Assembly: GCF_029867415.1 (NCBI RefSeq)
Contig: NW_026705295.1
Span: 62,001-126,000 of the forward strand
DNA from: Vicia villosa
Lineage: Eukaryota > Streptophyta > Magnoliopsida > Fabales > Fabaceae
Direction of reading: 5' to 3'
DNA: 64,000 nt
The stretch's first letter is position 1, and each line of letters begins with the position of its first letter. The translations under genes were made by a program, and so were the position numbers. The notes beneath the pieces were generated by a model. The model had not been told where the DNA came from, ran no database searches, and saw nothing but the letters and a program-made list of their open reading frames with translations. Positions 37,770-48,708 of the stretch are shown one piece after another.

Positions 37770-39870
37770 CTTATAGAAGACCACCTGGAGAGGTTCCTGA
37801 ATAGGGTATATCAGAGGTTAATGCGAAGAAGCTTAGGCTTAAGAAGAATGTCTAGGAGAAGACTAACTAAGGAGTTCTTTAAAAGAACTAAGTGTGTCTT
37901 AGAAAAGATTGGATAAACATTTTAAGAAGGCTACCTAGAAAGGCATGATATGTCTTAAATAAGACTCACCTAGAAAGGCTCCTAAAGAGATATGAAACGT
38001 CTTAAACAGGACTACCTAGACAGGTTATGGTACGTCTTAAACAGGACTCACCTGGAAAGGCTCTTAGATAGGATACGGGATATCTTAAACAAGACTTACC
38101 TAGAGAGGTTCCTATAAAGGGAATGATACGTTTTAAACAAAACTATCTAGAAAGATTCCTATAAAGGACACGATATGTTTTAAACAAAACTACCTAGAAA
38201 GGTTCCTATAAAGGACATAAGACGTTTTAAACAAAACTACCTAGAAAGGTTCCTATAGAGGACATGAAACGTTTTAAACAAAACTACCTAGAAAGGTTCC
38301 TATAAGGGAACGATATGTTTTAAACAAAACTATCTAGAAAGATTCCTATAAAGGACACGGTATGTTTTAAACAAAACTACCTAGAAAGGTTCCTATAAAG
38401 GACATAAGACGTTTTAAACAAAACTACCTAGAAAGGTTCCTATAGAGGACATGAAACGTTTTAAACAAAGCTACCTAGAAAGGTTCCTATAAGGGAACGA
38501 TATGTTTTAAACAAAACTACCTAGAAAGGGTCAGGATACGTCTTACACAAGACTGCTTGGAAAGATTAGGATAATTGTCTTGGACAAGACTACCTGGAGA
38601 GGTAAGAAATTCTTTGATTGCTTCTGGATTGTCTTTGGAGAAAGACTTGGAATGAGGTATTGGAATTGTATCTGTTAAGATTGAATCGTTGATACAATCG
38701 TATTTGCACTGTAATTGGATGATAACATCCTTTTGAATATGAAGTGACCTGAAAAGGCAACGTTAGTTTTATGCAATGTCATGATGCATGTGTCATGTAA
38801 TGAGATTCTCAAAATAAATGAGAATTATGCATGTATGCTTATCCCACACTGCGGGATGTAAATAGTACAGGCGTGGGAAGATCAATTATGCAACAATGCT
38901 CCTTGTATGATACTAGTGTGACTTCCCGAATATCAGAAAATTTGAAACATGCCCCTTAACCTGAATGAAGGACCTTTAGAGAGAACTCGAGTTTTCACCA
39001 TGTCTTGCCTGATATGCATTGCCCCAGTGTTTGAATTCTTGAAAGATATGCCCCTAGTCAATAGGATCCTTGATTGTATGCCCCTGTTTTTAGGAAAACC
39101 CTCTGGATGTGGTTTCCCCATTCAAGAGTCCTTATCAGAAGTGATTGCCTTTGGTTAAACCAGTTTCGAGGTCTCCTTGGTGCTAAGTGTTGACTTGAAT
39201 GTGAAGCAGATGCCTTTTAGAGTGAGTCATGCGTTTCGGTCGCGTCTGACGGACAACGATTTGCTGAGTACTCAGAATGAGATGATGTCTTCTATAAGAT
39301 TACCTGAAGAGGTCCTTGGGAAGAATGGGAATTTGTCTTAAACAAGATTGCGCTTTAAACAAAGCTCAAAGGGATGTGTTTGTGCAGAGGGTCAAAAATA
39401 TTCCTATAGAGGATAAAGACTGTTTTAAGGAATGTGGGGTTTTAAACAAAACTTAGGAAAAAACATCTTGAAGAAGATCACCCTAGAAAGGATGGTGAAT
39501 TGTCTTAGAAAAGACTCTGTACTTTAAACAAAGTTTGACAAGGTTCTTGAAAGCATAAGAGAAGTTTGAATATGTCTTAAAATACCTACTAAAAAAAGTT
39601 AAGAGATGTCTTACAGAAGACTACCTAGAAAAGGTTCTTGGAAATGAATATGTGTTAGAGAAGACTGTCTGAAAGGGTTTGAAAATAGAAAGGATAAGAA
39701 GGTGGGTCTTTAAAAGACTGTCTGAAAAAGGCTCCTAGAAAGGGTAAAAAGTATTCGAACATGTCTTAGAGAAGACTACATGGACAGATTGAGAAATATC
39801 CTATACAGGTTCCTGGAAAGGATGTGAGAGTGGCATTGACACCATCTGCTACTGAGTGACCTTTGCAACG
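37770..39870. repeat. Tandem array in the 3' region of the non-autonomous Ogre
   Basis: Units of about 47 bp built on 'cctagaaaggttcctata' plus 'cgttttaaacaaaacta'. They are cleanest at 38085-38530 and decay outward into scattered 'cttaaacaagactacctagaaagg' motifs. Between 38146 and 38520 four unit variants in fixed order make a higher-order repeat of 187 bp present twice. Tandem arrays in the 3'UTR of Ogre-type elements are known and can seed satellites. Confidence 0.9.
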
Positions 39871-41229
39871 TGCCCCCAGGTAATGGGCTTGCCCCATGGG
39901 CTATTCAGCGTCTTTGAGAGATTTCATGGATCTTGATTAGATTGCCCCATGTAAATGGTATAATGACGAGTTATGCCATGTGTACACATTAGCCATCCCA
40001 ACCATGCGTAAGGGATGTTTCTTCTTTTGACGAGTTTTTAAAGCTACTTCGTCAGTCGATAGGATTTTTAGCCATTAGCCATGCCCCCATGCAACTTCTC
40101 CCTGATGTTTAAACATCTGAATCCACATAGACAAGTGTACTTTGCAATGAAATTCATAAGATGCGAATGCATATGTCTGTCTTGAAAGTTTAAAAACATT
40201 TTTTAGTAAAACAAAGTTTTTTTTTGTAAGAAAGTGATATCAACTCAAGAGTTATAGTAGACCTTAAGGAGTCGGGATACCTTTGGTAACGGTATGCTTT
40301 CAAACTAACCATGCTTCAGTTAGGTCTTTTAAGGGTTGTAACGTGACCTGGTTCACGGTTTTAAGAAACAAAAGATAGTGGCTCAAAGTTTATTTGCACC
40401 CATCCCAATCTTCGTAATGTTCTCCAGTCCTACACTCAGTTAACTATGCGTTTAATGTTCCAAAAGACTTTGGGAATTGTAATATGATGGTTTAAAAACC
40501 AGAAGTTTATTTGCAAAGGCAGTCATTTTCCTTGTAATATTTTCTTTTTGTCGAGGTATATAGCAACCTCTTTTTGACTTTGTTATCCCTAACTCTTGCC
40601 TGAACTGTTCATTTTAAAACTACAGTCAGCGGGATGCCCCAATTTTGCCTAAGTCTCGTTAATAGGTTTTGACTTAGAGGCCCTTGTATTGCTTTCTCTT
40701 TTTCTTCGTGGATATTGACTGCCGGATTTAATGATGACGGGGAACCATCGGTGATTATGTTCAAAGGAACAATTTGGAATAATTGAGTTAACTGAGCAGC
40801 TACCCTACCCCAGGCTGTGTATTAAGGGTTTTATTTTATATGAAGGAAAACTCCTACTTCTTTCGGCTCAAAGGGGTTGACAAGGGATTAACATCCTTAT
40901 ATCTCCGTTATTTAGGAATTGAAACAATGCCTGTACATCGTCAACACGGTCTGTTCGAAAGCGTAGTGTATGAAATTGTGGTATCGTTTTCGTCATTCTC
41001 CCTCTAAAGGTGTACGACTTTTAACGAGAGTTGAATATCACAAATGAGAAAACCGAATAAAAACACAGTTTTAAATATAGTGAGAACACTAGGAGTAAAT
41101 CAAGACAAACGTAAGCAATGCATTAATGATTATTGTAAAGTACACAGCATATGTCGTAAGACTAATGTTTAAACAGACGGAAAGAAATTGCGAGTGAAGA
41201 CAAAACTAATGATCTAAGAAATCCTCCTT
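39871..41229. other. Non-coding interior of the non-autonomous Ogre
   Basis: No reading frame of note and no RT/IN motifs on either strand. It replaces the pol region that an autonomous element would have here. Confidence 0.55.
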
Positions 41230-41550
41230 CTAGCCACCTATGGTATTAGTCTTGCGAGGATCTTCGAACTCAATGAGCCCTTCTTCAATCAGATCTTGGA
41301 TCTTGTGCTTCAATGGCCCACAATCCTCTGTATCATGACCAGGACTATCTGAATGATAAGCGCACCTAGCATGATGCTTGTACCCAGGAGCGGGGTTAGC
41401 TGGAGCTGAGTATGGAGGCAGCAGAGTTACCAAGTTTTGGCTGAGCAGACGTTGCAAAGCTTGAGATAATGGCATGTACAACGGAGTGAATGATCGTTTT
41501 GGCTTGGACCTCCAGGTGCGTTGGCCACCCTGTTGCTTTTGCTGATCCAT
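41230..41550 (-). CDS. Short gag remnant with zinc knuckle
   Basis: 106-aa frame. The second half, 'ARCAYHSDSPGHDTEDC', is a C-x2-H-x5-H-x4-C knuckle, followed by 'LKHKIQDLIEEGLIEF'. The gag of the Ogre at 62222 has the same arrangement (CEFHANSPGHTLEKC...KVQDLIESGAIAF). The matrix/capsid part is missing. It ends with a stop and is not followed by protease. It may be expressed as a small nucleic-acid-binding peptide or be just a relic; I cannot tell. Start chosen at the first Met after the leader. Confidence 0.6.
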   Translation of the reverse strand: MDQQKQQGGQRTWRSKPKRSFTPLYMPLSQALQRLLSQNLVTLLPPYSAPANPAPGYKHHARCAYHSDSPGHDTEDCGPLKHKIQDLIEEGLIEFEDPRKTNTIGG

Positions 41551-41829
41551 TGATCTCTTCTGCTGAAATCTTGTTGGATAATATGGTCGGGATATTAGGT
41601 TATCCTTCCCAATGGTCCCTTGTTCTGGAGATAGAAGAGGAATCTTCTCTTAATGTCATGAAAATGATGTGTATGCCATGCATGATATGTATGATATCCT
41701 TTTTTCTTTTTCTTTTTTTTGAATAAAATATGATGCAAGAATGCCCCTGATGTATGATGAATGGAAAAATAAATAATAAAAAAAAATGATCAACACATAT
41801 ATATACATATAGCACATAATCACATAAGT

Positions 41830-42137
41830 TCATAGGTTCGACGTAGCGGCTCTTGGGAGCCAACCTTTTTATAGGGGGGTTCTAGAAGGTCTCATGGGGT
41901 CGTTCGTAACCTCCGAGACTTTTTGTCTCTTCGGATTTTAGAACAACTCATTTTATCCATGAGGTTCGAATTTTTGGGGTAGGTTCTCGGAGAGATCAGC
42001 CAAGTATCCAGTCCTGCCCTCAACAAAGTCAAGCCTCGTTTTGGACATTTCCGAATATTCAACCCACTCCGAGTGGAGTTATCAATGAGAATCGTAGGCG
42101 ATTCATGTCCCCTATTGATCTCAAAGTTAACTCCCAC
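41830..42137 (-). other. Leader segment shared with the Ogre at 59220
   Basis: On the minus strand this reads closely parallel to 59215-59520 of the plus-strand Ogre: 'ggggacatgaatcgcc', 'ataactccactcggagtggg', 'ggactggatactt', 'gctgatctctcc', 'aattcgaacctcatggataa', 'aaggttggctcccaagagc', 'acgtcgaacctatgaactt'. It lies between PBS and gag in both elements. Confidence 0.85.
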
Positions 42138-43684
42138 ACTTAGGGTTTAACACAACATAAAAGATCCAGCAGTGCATATAAAAATATAACAACAGGCAAT
42201 TAAATATAAATATATTAACATAAATAATTAAATATAAATATATTAAAATAAATGATTAACTATTTTTAGACAAAAAATAAACAAATAAACAAATTTTAAA
42301 AAAAAAATTACAAACCCTAAAAAAAAGCCAAACCCTAAAAAGTTGTCAAACCTAAACCCTGCCAAAACCTAAAACCTATAGGAGCATAGTATTCGCCATT
42401 TAAGTTATCTCCAGCAGAGTCGCCAGCTGTAGCAACCTGCCCTAAAAATTAAAGATTTTAGAGTCGCCACCTATTCTACCAAGGCGAATAGGAAACCTAC
42501 GCAGTTAAGAGATCAGGGTAAGATACTATATTCAGGTCGAGGGAAGGTGTTAGGCACCCTCAACCCTTTCCTAAGGTTTGATCTAAGATGAAGGTTTATG
42601 GCTAAAATAAAGAAAGATGACACACAGTTAATAGAGTTAAAGGCTAATTATGTGAACATGATTAGAGTTTAGAGGAAGGGGACTCGCCTTGTTACCAAGT
42701 GCCTACGTACCTCCTTATGGAGGATCAGAGTCAACGTAGTTCGGGTTCAGGGTTGTACGCCTTAGAATTGAATTTGATATGGTTGAAAGTTGTCTGAAGG
42801 CTTTTTGAATGGCCTATCGTAGTTTTGAATAAGGATGAAGATCCGTAGTTTGATTCGAAGTGTTTTGAATGTTTTTTAGATTTGGGCGTACAGCCCTGAT
42901 TTTAATTTGTACTATTAATCGCGATGATCAATAGGTTTGATCACCATAATTAATAGATTAGTAAAGGATTGCTGGCAATTCTAATCGATTGATTCGATTA
43001 TCACTTTTAGCAAATGGAATGTATTTTAATATAATTATTAATTTATCGTTATCCCTCATAATCAATAGCTTTGATTAAAAATAATAACGAATTTTTAAGG
43101 AGGAAATGCTAATCATCGTAACCAATAGATTTGGTTAAAACCATTTAGCAAAATAAGTTTATTTTAATTTATAGGATTTGATTAATTAAATTAATCGATT
43201 ATTAATCATTGCGACCAATAGGTTTAGTCGGAACGAGTAACAAATTAAACCCTAAAACTCCGGCCAAGTGGCCAATGGGATTGGGCGAACCCTAATGGAC
43301 GAATAAACCTTTCTAGGTTTTTTATTGTGATTTTTAATAATAATTAATTAAATAAATTAATCGACGTAATCGAATAATCGGGCGATAGTCCTAATGTTAA
43401 TTGTATTATTAATCTAATCCTAATTTTAGTGTTATAATCATATTTAAAGAAAAATAAATAAATTATATATATATTAACATATTTATAATTAGACAATTAT
43501 ATAAATAATATGCAAATAATATAAAAAGTAAAAGAAACCTGGGATGCAATCCTGTGTGGCTGCTCTTGGAGGGAGTACGGTGAACCCCAGATTTGTGTTC
43601 GTTGGATTTGGCTTGGGTATGATCCGACGGTACATGGTGGGCGTACGCTGATTGTATACACGCTGTTATTAAAAAAACTCCTGT

Positions 43685-43755
43685 CGCGTGTGAGGTTCAA
43701 ACCCCCGTCCTTTCCTTCACCAGCAAGAGCATCTAACCAATTCAACCACGCACGT
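43685..43755 (-). other. tRNA-like cassette in 5' LTR
   Basis: Allelic copy of the cassette at 36268-36339 with two substitutions (B box GGTTCAAACC instead of GGTTCGAACC; CGTGCGTGG at the 5' end). The T run follows as before. Confidence 0.6.
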
Positions 43756-43766
43756 TCGCTGTTTAC

Positions 43767-44211
43767 TAGGGGTGTTCATGGTTGGTTATTTTCAAAAACC
43801 AAATCATAACCATTTTAAAACCATTTAAATGGTTTGGATTTATAACCATAACCACATTTTAATCAAAATTGGTTATAAAACCGGTTATAAATTTGGTTAT
43901 GATTATATAACCGGTTTTTAAAAAAAATCCAGTTTTAAAATTATTTTTTCCGAAAATATTTTTTTTCAAAAAAAAATTAATATTTTTAGAATTAAAATAT
44001 TTGGATTTGGATAATAACCGGATTATAACCGAATCCAAAATAATTTAACCGGTTAATAACCATTTAATTATATCCGGATTATATGAATGGATAACCAAAC
44101 CATTAATAACTAAACCGGTTAATGACCATTCAATTATATCCGGATATTTAAAAGTGGTTTAGGTTTGGTTATGGATTTGGACATCAAAACCGGATATTTT
44201 GCACACCCCTA
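43767..44211. mobile_element. hAT-type MITE inside the 5' LTR
   Basis: TIRs TAGGGGTGTTCA / TAGGGGTGTGCA (reverse of right end). Flanks CTGTTTAC and GTGTTTAC (7 of 8 match). The other LTR shows the empty site at 36346-36356. Interior is made of 'aaccggttata' and 'ggttatgg' variants. Inserted after the host element, so it is one of the youngest events here. Confidence 0.9.
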
Positions 44212-45799
44212 GTGTTTACTGAACATGCCATATGCATAATATATAAACGAAACGTCATAAATTCAAATTGCCTGTAGCTTCTTCTTCCTCTTGTTTTTTC
44301 TGAAAACACAGTGACATTTTCAGCCACAGATTTCTTGCGTGGCCTTAGTCCTCCCCTTTAAAACCTGCAATTTTTCATCAAGTAATAACAAATAATAATC
44401 CAGAACAATAGTAAATAATCTCCCGAGTCCAATAATGTCCTTAATCTTGTCCAATTTCGCCCTTAATTTAATATCCCCAATTCATGAAACCAAAACCCCA
44501 GCCATGGTGAATTCTTCTACCTACAATAAAACTGCAATTAAATATTCCATATGGGTTGCAAATAAGATTATAAACACGTTCATATACTCAAATACGATTT
44601 AGGATTCATTTATGGATGAATTCAGATTCAAAATAAATTTGACATAAACATGAACACATGAAGGTGTTTCGGTTGTTTGGTTGATGATGAAGATCGATTC
44701 TTGTTTCAGAAATTCCACCGAGTCAAATCTGATGCTTGGCTTCGTATGAATCAAAACCGTTTCTTCTCCTGTGTTTCACGATTTGTTGCTTTTTTCCTTA
44801 CAAGTTTTTTTCGGCCAATCCTCTCTCCCCTAATGTCCAAAGTTATTTTATAATGTTAGGGTTTTTTTGCCTAACGGGCCTATTGCCCAATTAACTAAAA
44901 TATATATAAATAACATAATAATAATAAAAAAATCCTAATAATTAAAATTAGTAGTAATAATAATAGTTAATAATAATATATACAAATTTTATAATAATAA
45001 TGTTTAAATTGATATATATAATAGTGGTTAGTAATAGTATTAGTGTTTGAAATAATAATAACAATAAACAAATAATAATAATATTTAATAAACCTAATAA
45101 TATTAATCCTAATAATAATTTTAATAATAATATCACCTAATATTAAAATTAATATTAATAATAAAATTAATAATATTAAATACTCATAGTTAGAAGTAAT
45201 AAAAATTACTAATAATAATCCAAAAAAATGCAAATGTTAGTAAAAGAAAAATAATATTAACAAATGATGAAACCCTTGAAACACCTGTTAATCGCACCCC
45301 ATTTTGTTCTCAGGATATTTTATAAGAGGGAGGATTTGACAATAGGAATGTCAAACCCCTTGACTCTTAATTTTGACCCTTGGTGAATTAAAAGATATAG
45401 ATCTGATCGGGCAAATTTTGGGGTATGACACCATCTACCTTTCACCTTCTCCTTTTGAAAAGGCCTTTGAAACTTTTCACTCATCTCCTTTGTAATGTTG
45501 TTATACGCTTTTGATGTATAGGTTCCGTTGACTTTGTTTCCCTCATTTACTTGATGCACCAAGGCATCAATAAGAGCATTGTCCCTATTCGTTGTCCATA
45601 TCTCTCTTTCAGAGGTAGACATGATTCCTGATATATTACAATTGTAGAAAAATAAACATGATAGAGAAATAATGATGATATATATAAAGGAATTCATTAC
45701 TAATGAAATAAAAGTCAAATCGGACAAAATACATCATAATAACCACCAACTATGTAATGTTTCACATTGCATTAATCATAGAATTTCTACAAATTTTCT

Positions 45800-47080
45800 C
45801 TAATCGTGTGTTATGTAATCGTTCCACATTGCATTAATCATATAAGTTCTAAAAAAATTCCCTAAATGCGTGTGTTGTTCATCCTCGTCTACTTCTAAAT
45901 GTCCATGATTGGCTTGAGGAGCACTTTGATTGCCAATTTCTTCATCTACCTCAGCAATCAAGTCTTCGTCGGGATCTACTCCCATCAAATAGTTATGCAA
46001 TATGCAACATGCAATAATAATATAATTTTGAGTGTCGACTCCATAAGTCGCTTAAGCACCACTTGAGATGATTCGAAATCTTTTCTTCACAACCTCAAAA
46101 GCCCTTTCAACAACATTGCGCAACGATGAATAACGAAGGTTGAATAACTCTTGAGGTGTTCTAGGGGGGTTTGTGATGGAGAACTCTTTCAAGTGATAAA
46201 GTGTTGATCTAAGTGGTGTAATCAACCCCTTTCTCAACATGAATCCAGCATCAAGAATATAAAATTTACATATAAATAAAAAATTTATTACTAACATTTC
46301 TAGGAAAAAATTTAAATGAAAAAGAATCAATAAGTATTAACTACCTCTAGGTATTTTAAGACCATTTGTTCTCCGTAGAGCATCTTTTAATATTCTAGAA
46401 TCGAAAGCAGTGCCCTCCCATCCAGGCAAAACATAAGTAAACCTTAGATCAAATGAGCATGCGACCAACACATTTTGTGTAGGAAAGTATTTCCTACCAC
46501 GATATCTTGAAGCTTTAGCCAATGGTACTTTTACACGAACATGAGTACAATCAATCGCCCCAATACAATCTTTAAAATAAGGGTAAAATCGATTATTTCC
46601 AAGAATTTCTGCAGGAATGCGTGAACCATCTGGTTGTTTGAGATATGTACGTCCTATCTCAATTATCGACCTAAGCACACGATGAAAATGACGACTAGTA
46701 GTCTCACCAGAGCGTCGAAACCAAAACTGAATCTCTCGATTTCTAACATTGTGAGTTAGAATATATAGCGTCTTAGCAACTTGTTCCTCTACAGTTACCC
46801 TTTGTGTTTTTCGAAGACCGCCCTCTTGTTGTAATATAGAACAGTCCAAAAAGGCTTTAGGACTCATTCTTATTATCTTCCGACCTTCACTAGTTGCAAC
46901 TATATTCATTATCTTATCTTGTACTCTCTCTTTCTCTAGCGTCAAACTACGATTAACAATCCTAATTCGAGATCGGATTTTAATTATGCAGTAATAAACT
47001 ACAAGACATAGAACATGAACAATAGTCATTTGAAGTCTTTCTCTCCATCTGCTCAATGCATTAATTGTTCGATGATCCAT
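45800..47080 (-). pseudogene. PIF/Harbinger DDE transposase with one nonsense codon
   Basis: Exon 1 is 46345-47080 (736 nt). Exon 2 is 45800 to about 46290 (491 nt) if the AG at 46291-46292 is used; the sum is 408 codons plus stop. All three catalytic acidic residues can be seen: Asp in 'CIGAIDCTHVRV', Asp in 'GWEGTAFDSRIL', Glu in 'NVVERAFEVVKKRF'. The N-terminus has a helix-turn-helix-like stretch ('VAKTLYILTHNVRNREIQFWF...SRHFHRVL'). An in-frame TAA at 46052-46054 lies just after 'RIISSGA', before the conserved 'ACCILHNYL' tail. The acceptor expected directly before 'KFYILDAGF' reads TGT instead of AG; the upstream AG keeps the frame but adds about nine residues. Otherwise intact, so a recently disabled copy. 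Confidence 0.85.
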
Positions 47081-47700
47081 TTAACAATTGAAACCTAAAT
47101 CCAATCAAACAAAAGTGATTATGTTTAAATAATTTTATACTCCAATACCAAAATCAGTAGCTATGGTTTATGAAAATGACAATAAAACTATGGTTTCCAT
47201 AAAAAACCAGTGCTAGCTACCTCTTATTAGCATTGTTTTTCAGAAGGCTTCTATATCAGAAACAATAACATTCATTGTGAAAAGAAGAATTTTAAATTGT
47301 TCCTAATCTGAACATGGGTAGAAGTAAGAGTGAGAGAGATTTGTATCAGAAGCAAGTTGCTCACGAGTGAGAGAGAAACGTCGCCGGAGATTGTCGCAGA
47401 GACCGTTTTCGTGAGGGATTGTCGCAGGAGATTGTCGCAAAGAGGCGATAAATTGTTGTTCTGCGAGAGAAATCGCGAGTGAGAGAGAAGAAATTGCGAG
47501 TGAGAGAGAGAAAACTCACCGAAGATCGCCGGAAATCGTCGGATTCGTGAAGGTTGAGAGAGGCGACGACAACGTTTTCACAGAGAGAGAGTCGTTGGTT
47601 TCTGATCCATGAGATTAGGGTTATGTCTGAAATTGGAATTTTGAAATAATTATTAGGGTAAATTTGTCAATTCAATCATAAATCCCCTAAAACCCTCCAA
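47081..47700. other. Harbinger 5' non-coding region
   Basis: Divergent upstream region of the two minus-strand-side genes' element end. 47330-47600 holds several 'gtcgc(c)ggagattgtcgcagag' and 'gagtgagagagaa' repeats, perhaps a transcribed leader or transposase binding zone. Confidence 0.4.
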
Positions 47701-47939
47701 TATGGGGAACTCTAAAATTGGGTCAAATGAGGACTTTGGAGGGTTTCAAAAAATCTCCAAAACCTTTCTCTCTTTTTTTTTAAACTCCCAAACAAGGGTT
47801 TATCATCCCACAAACCTTCCCTTCCCCTTCCTTCCCCTCCAAAACCCATCTCCCAAACATAGCCTAAAAGTTTGGAGGGAGGTTTTCTAGAGAGAAGATA
47901 AAGCATCTCTCTCTAGAACTTGGGCCTATTGGTATTCTT

Positions 47940-48708
47940 AACCAACCTATGATGATGCAAAACTTTTTGAAAAGAGCTATGTTAGAAAATATATTGTATT
48001 AAAGATGGTAAATTGCAGCTTCGTTGTAAATATGATTTTCTGTCGTAAATTTGACCAAACATAAAATGTTACCAAACATAAAAATTCTGCCGTGTAACCA
48101 AACAAACAGATACTAGTCTTTTCTATGAATGAACCCTTTTGTTTTTCAGATTAACATAGTACCATAAAGTATGGTAACTTGTAGCTAAAACAGTATATTC
48201 ACAAGGCAGTTTATACAAGACTCAAATATTTCACTCCCTTCAACAATAACATTCACCTAAATCCATAATTTATAATTCAATTAATTACTATAAAATTCAT
48301 AACAAAAAAACCAATTATAACAACTGAAATATAAGATAACATCGATATAGTAACAAACTAGAGCTGCGGGCTACATGTTCATTATCCTTGCAACCTCTTC
48401 AGCCATTACACACTTTTTGAGTTCATAAAAAAACACAAAGAAATGGGTTCCAAATGCTGGGTAATTAATATACCAGCATCACCCATATCACATATCACAC
48501 TTTTAGCAACACTTTAATACTTTAATACAAACACCCTTTCCCCTTCAACTTAATAAACTTTAACTTTCACTTTTACTTTCACTTTTCCTAAAACTACCAA
48601 CTTTTTATAAACCCTAATACTATTACTGTAACCACTTCAAAATTTTCCCGGGAAAATAAAGGAAAATTTAGATGGAAAAACTTCAAAAATATTGATTTTT
48701 CTTTTTTT
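47940..48708. other. Expansin 3' flank
   Basis: Original genomic sequence continuing from 28464. No gene is seen. The expansin 3'UTR and polyadenylation site should lie within about 48400-48708; no unique signal could be picked. Confidence 0.45.

Larger units (their letters stand above)
35114..45430 (-). mobile_element. Young non-autonomous Ogre-like LTR retrotransposon
   Basis: Two nearly identical direct LTRs (35114-37561 and 42428-45430) flank about 4.9 kb. The TSD is CCATC (35109-35113 and 45431-45435). Orientation is minus: the PBS TGGCGACTCTGCTGGA lies at 42425-42410 next to the upper LTR, and the purine-rich AACAGGGGCAGC lies next to the lower one. LTR start (TGTCATACCCC) and end (GCAGGTTGCTACA) match the plus-strand Ogre at 55884. 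The interior holds only a leader, a 106-aa gag remnant with zinc knuckle, and a long repeat-rich 3' part. No ORF1, protease, RT or integrase is present. By eye the LTRs differ at about ten positions outside the indels, so the insertion is recent. Confidence 0.9.
42428..45430 (-). repeat. 5' LTR of the non-autonomous Ogre-like element
   Basis: 3,003 bp. The extra 555 bp relative to its partner is explained by a hAT MITE with TSD (453 bp) and a roughly 104-bp segment at 43565-43668 that the partner has lost. Confidence 0.9.
32641..45622 (-). pseudogene. Harbinger ORF1, Myb/SANT-like DNA-binding protein, split by LTR element
   Basis: Exon 1 runs 45622 to 45431 and resumes at 35108 to 34986; the 10.3-kb retrotransposon plus its 5-bp duplication lies between. 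Exon 2 is 33237-32641 (TAG/TGA-side end at 32641). Counting the duplicated CCATC once, exon 1 is 315 nt and exon 2 is 597 nt, both multiples of three, giving 303 aa with no other lesion. The N-terminal half is a Myb/SANT-like domain ('IWTTNRDNALIDALVHQVNE', then VKGRW before the insertion and KNLSGFAWD after it). Exon 2 begins 'AKPEAAQW' and has an acidic/basic linker and a C-terminal 'MFGQGRPSR'. In PIF/Harbinger the Myb-like protein binds the ends and helps the transposase enter the nucleus. The insertion removes function of this copy. Confidence 0.85.
31590..47864 (-). mobile_element. PIF/Harbinger element with two genes, retrotransposon inside
   Basis: TIRs GGCTGTGTTTGGGAG (31590) and, in reverse, GGCTATGTTTGGGAG (47864), each leading into a 'ggagggaagg'-type purine zone. 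The flanks are TAA on both sides (31587-31589 and 47865-47867), the TWA target preferred by PIF/Harbinger. Without the nested retrotransposon the element is about 5.95 kb. It encodes both proteins needed for transposition of this group: a Myb/SANT-like ORF1 and a DDE transposase, both on the minus strand. Each gene carries one disabling change (see their entries). Confidence 0.9.
28475..47929 (-). mobile_element. Poly(A)-tailed retroposon hosting the nested elements
   Basis: TGGTATTCTT occurs at 28465-28474 and again at 47930-47939. On the minus strand the left end is a poly(A) tail (T run at 28475-28480) after 'aatggtgtttcctat'. This is the signature of target-primed reverse transcription. 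Removing the internal solo LTR, hAT and Harbinger with their duplications leaves about 0.9 kb. The reconstructed minus-strand order starts with a CT-rich leader (47868-47929), then 'gtggccagccccacc' (31540-31580), then a possible but broken coding stretch (30536-30930), and ends in an untranslated tail. No RT domain is present, so it is a non-autonomous LINE or a processed retrocopy. I do not recognise the peptide. Confidence 0.75.
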
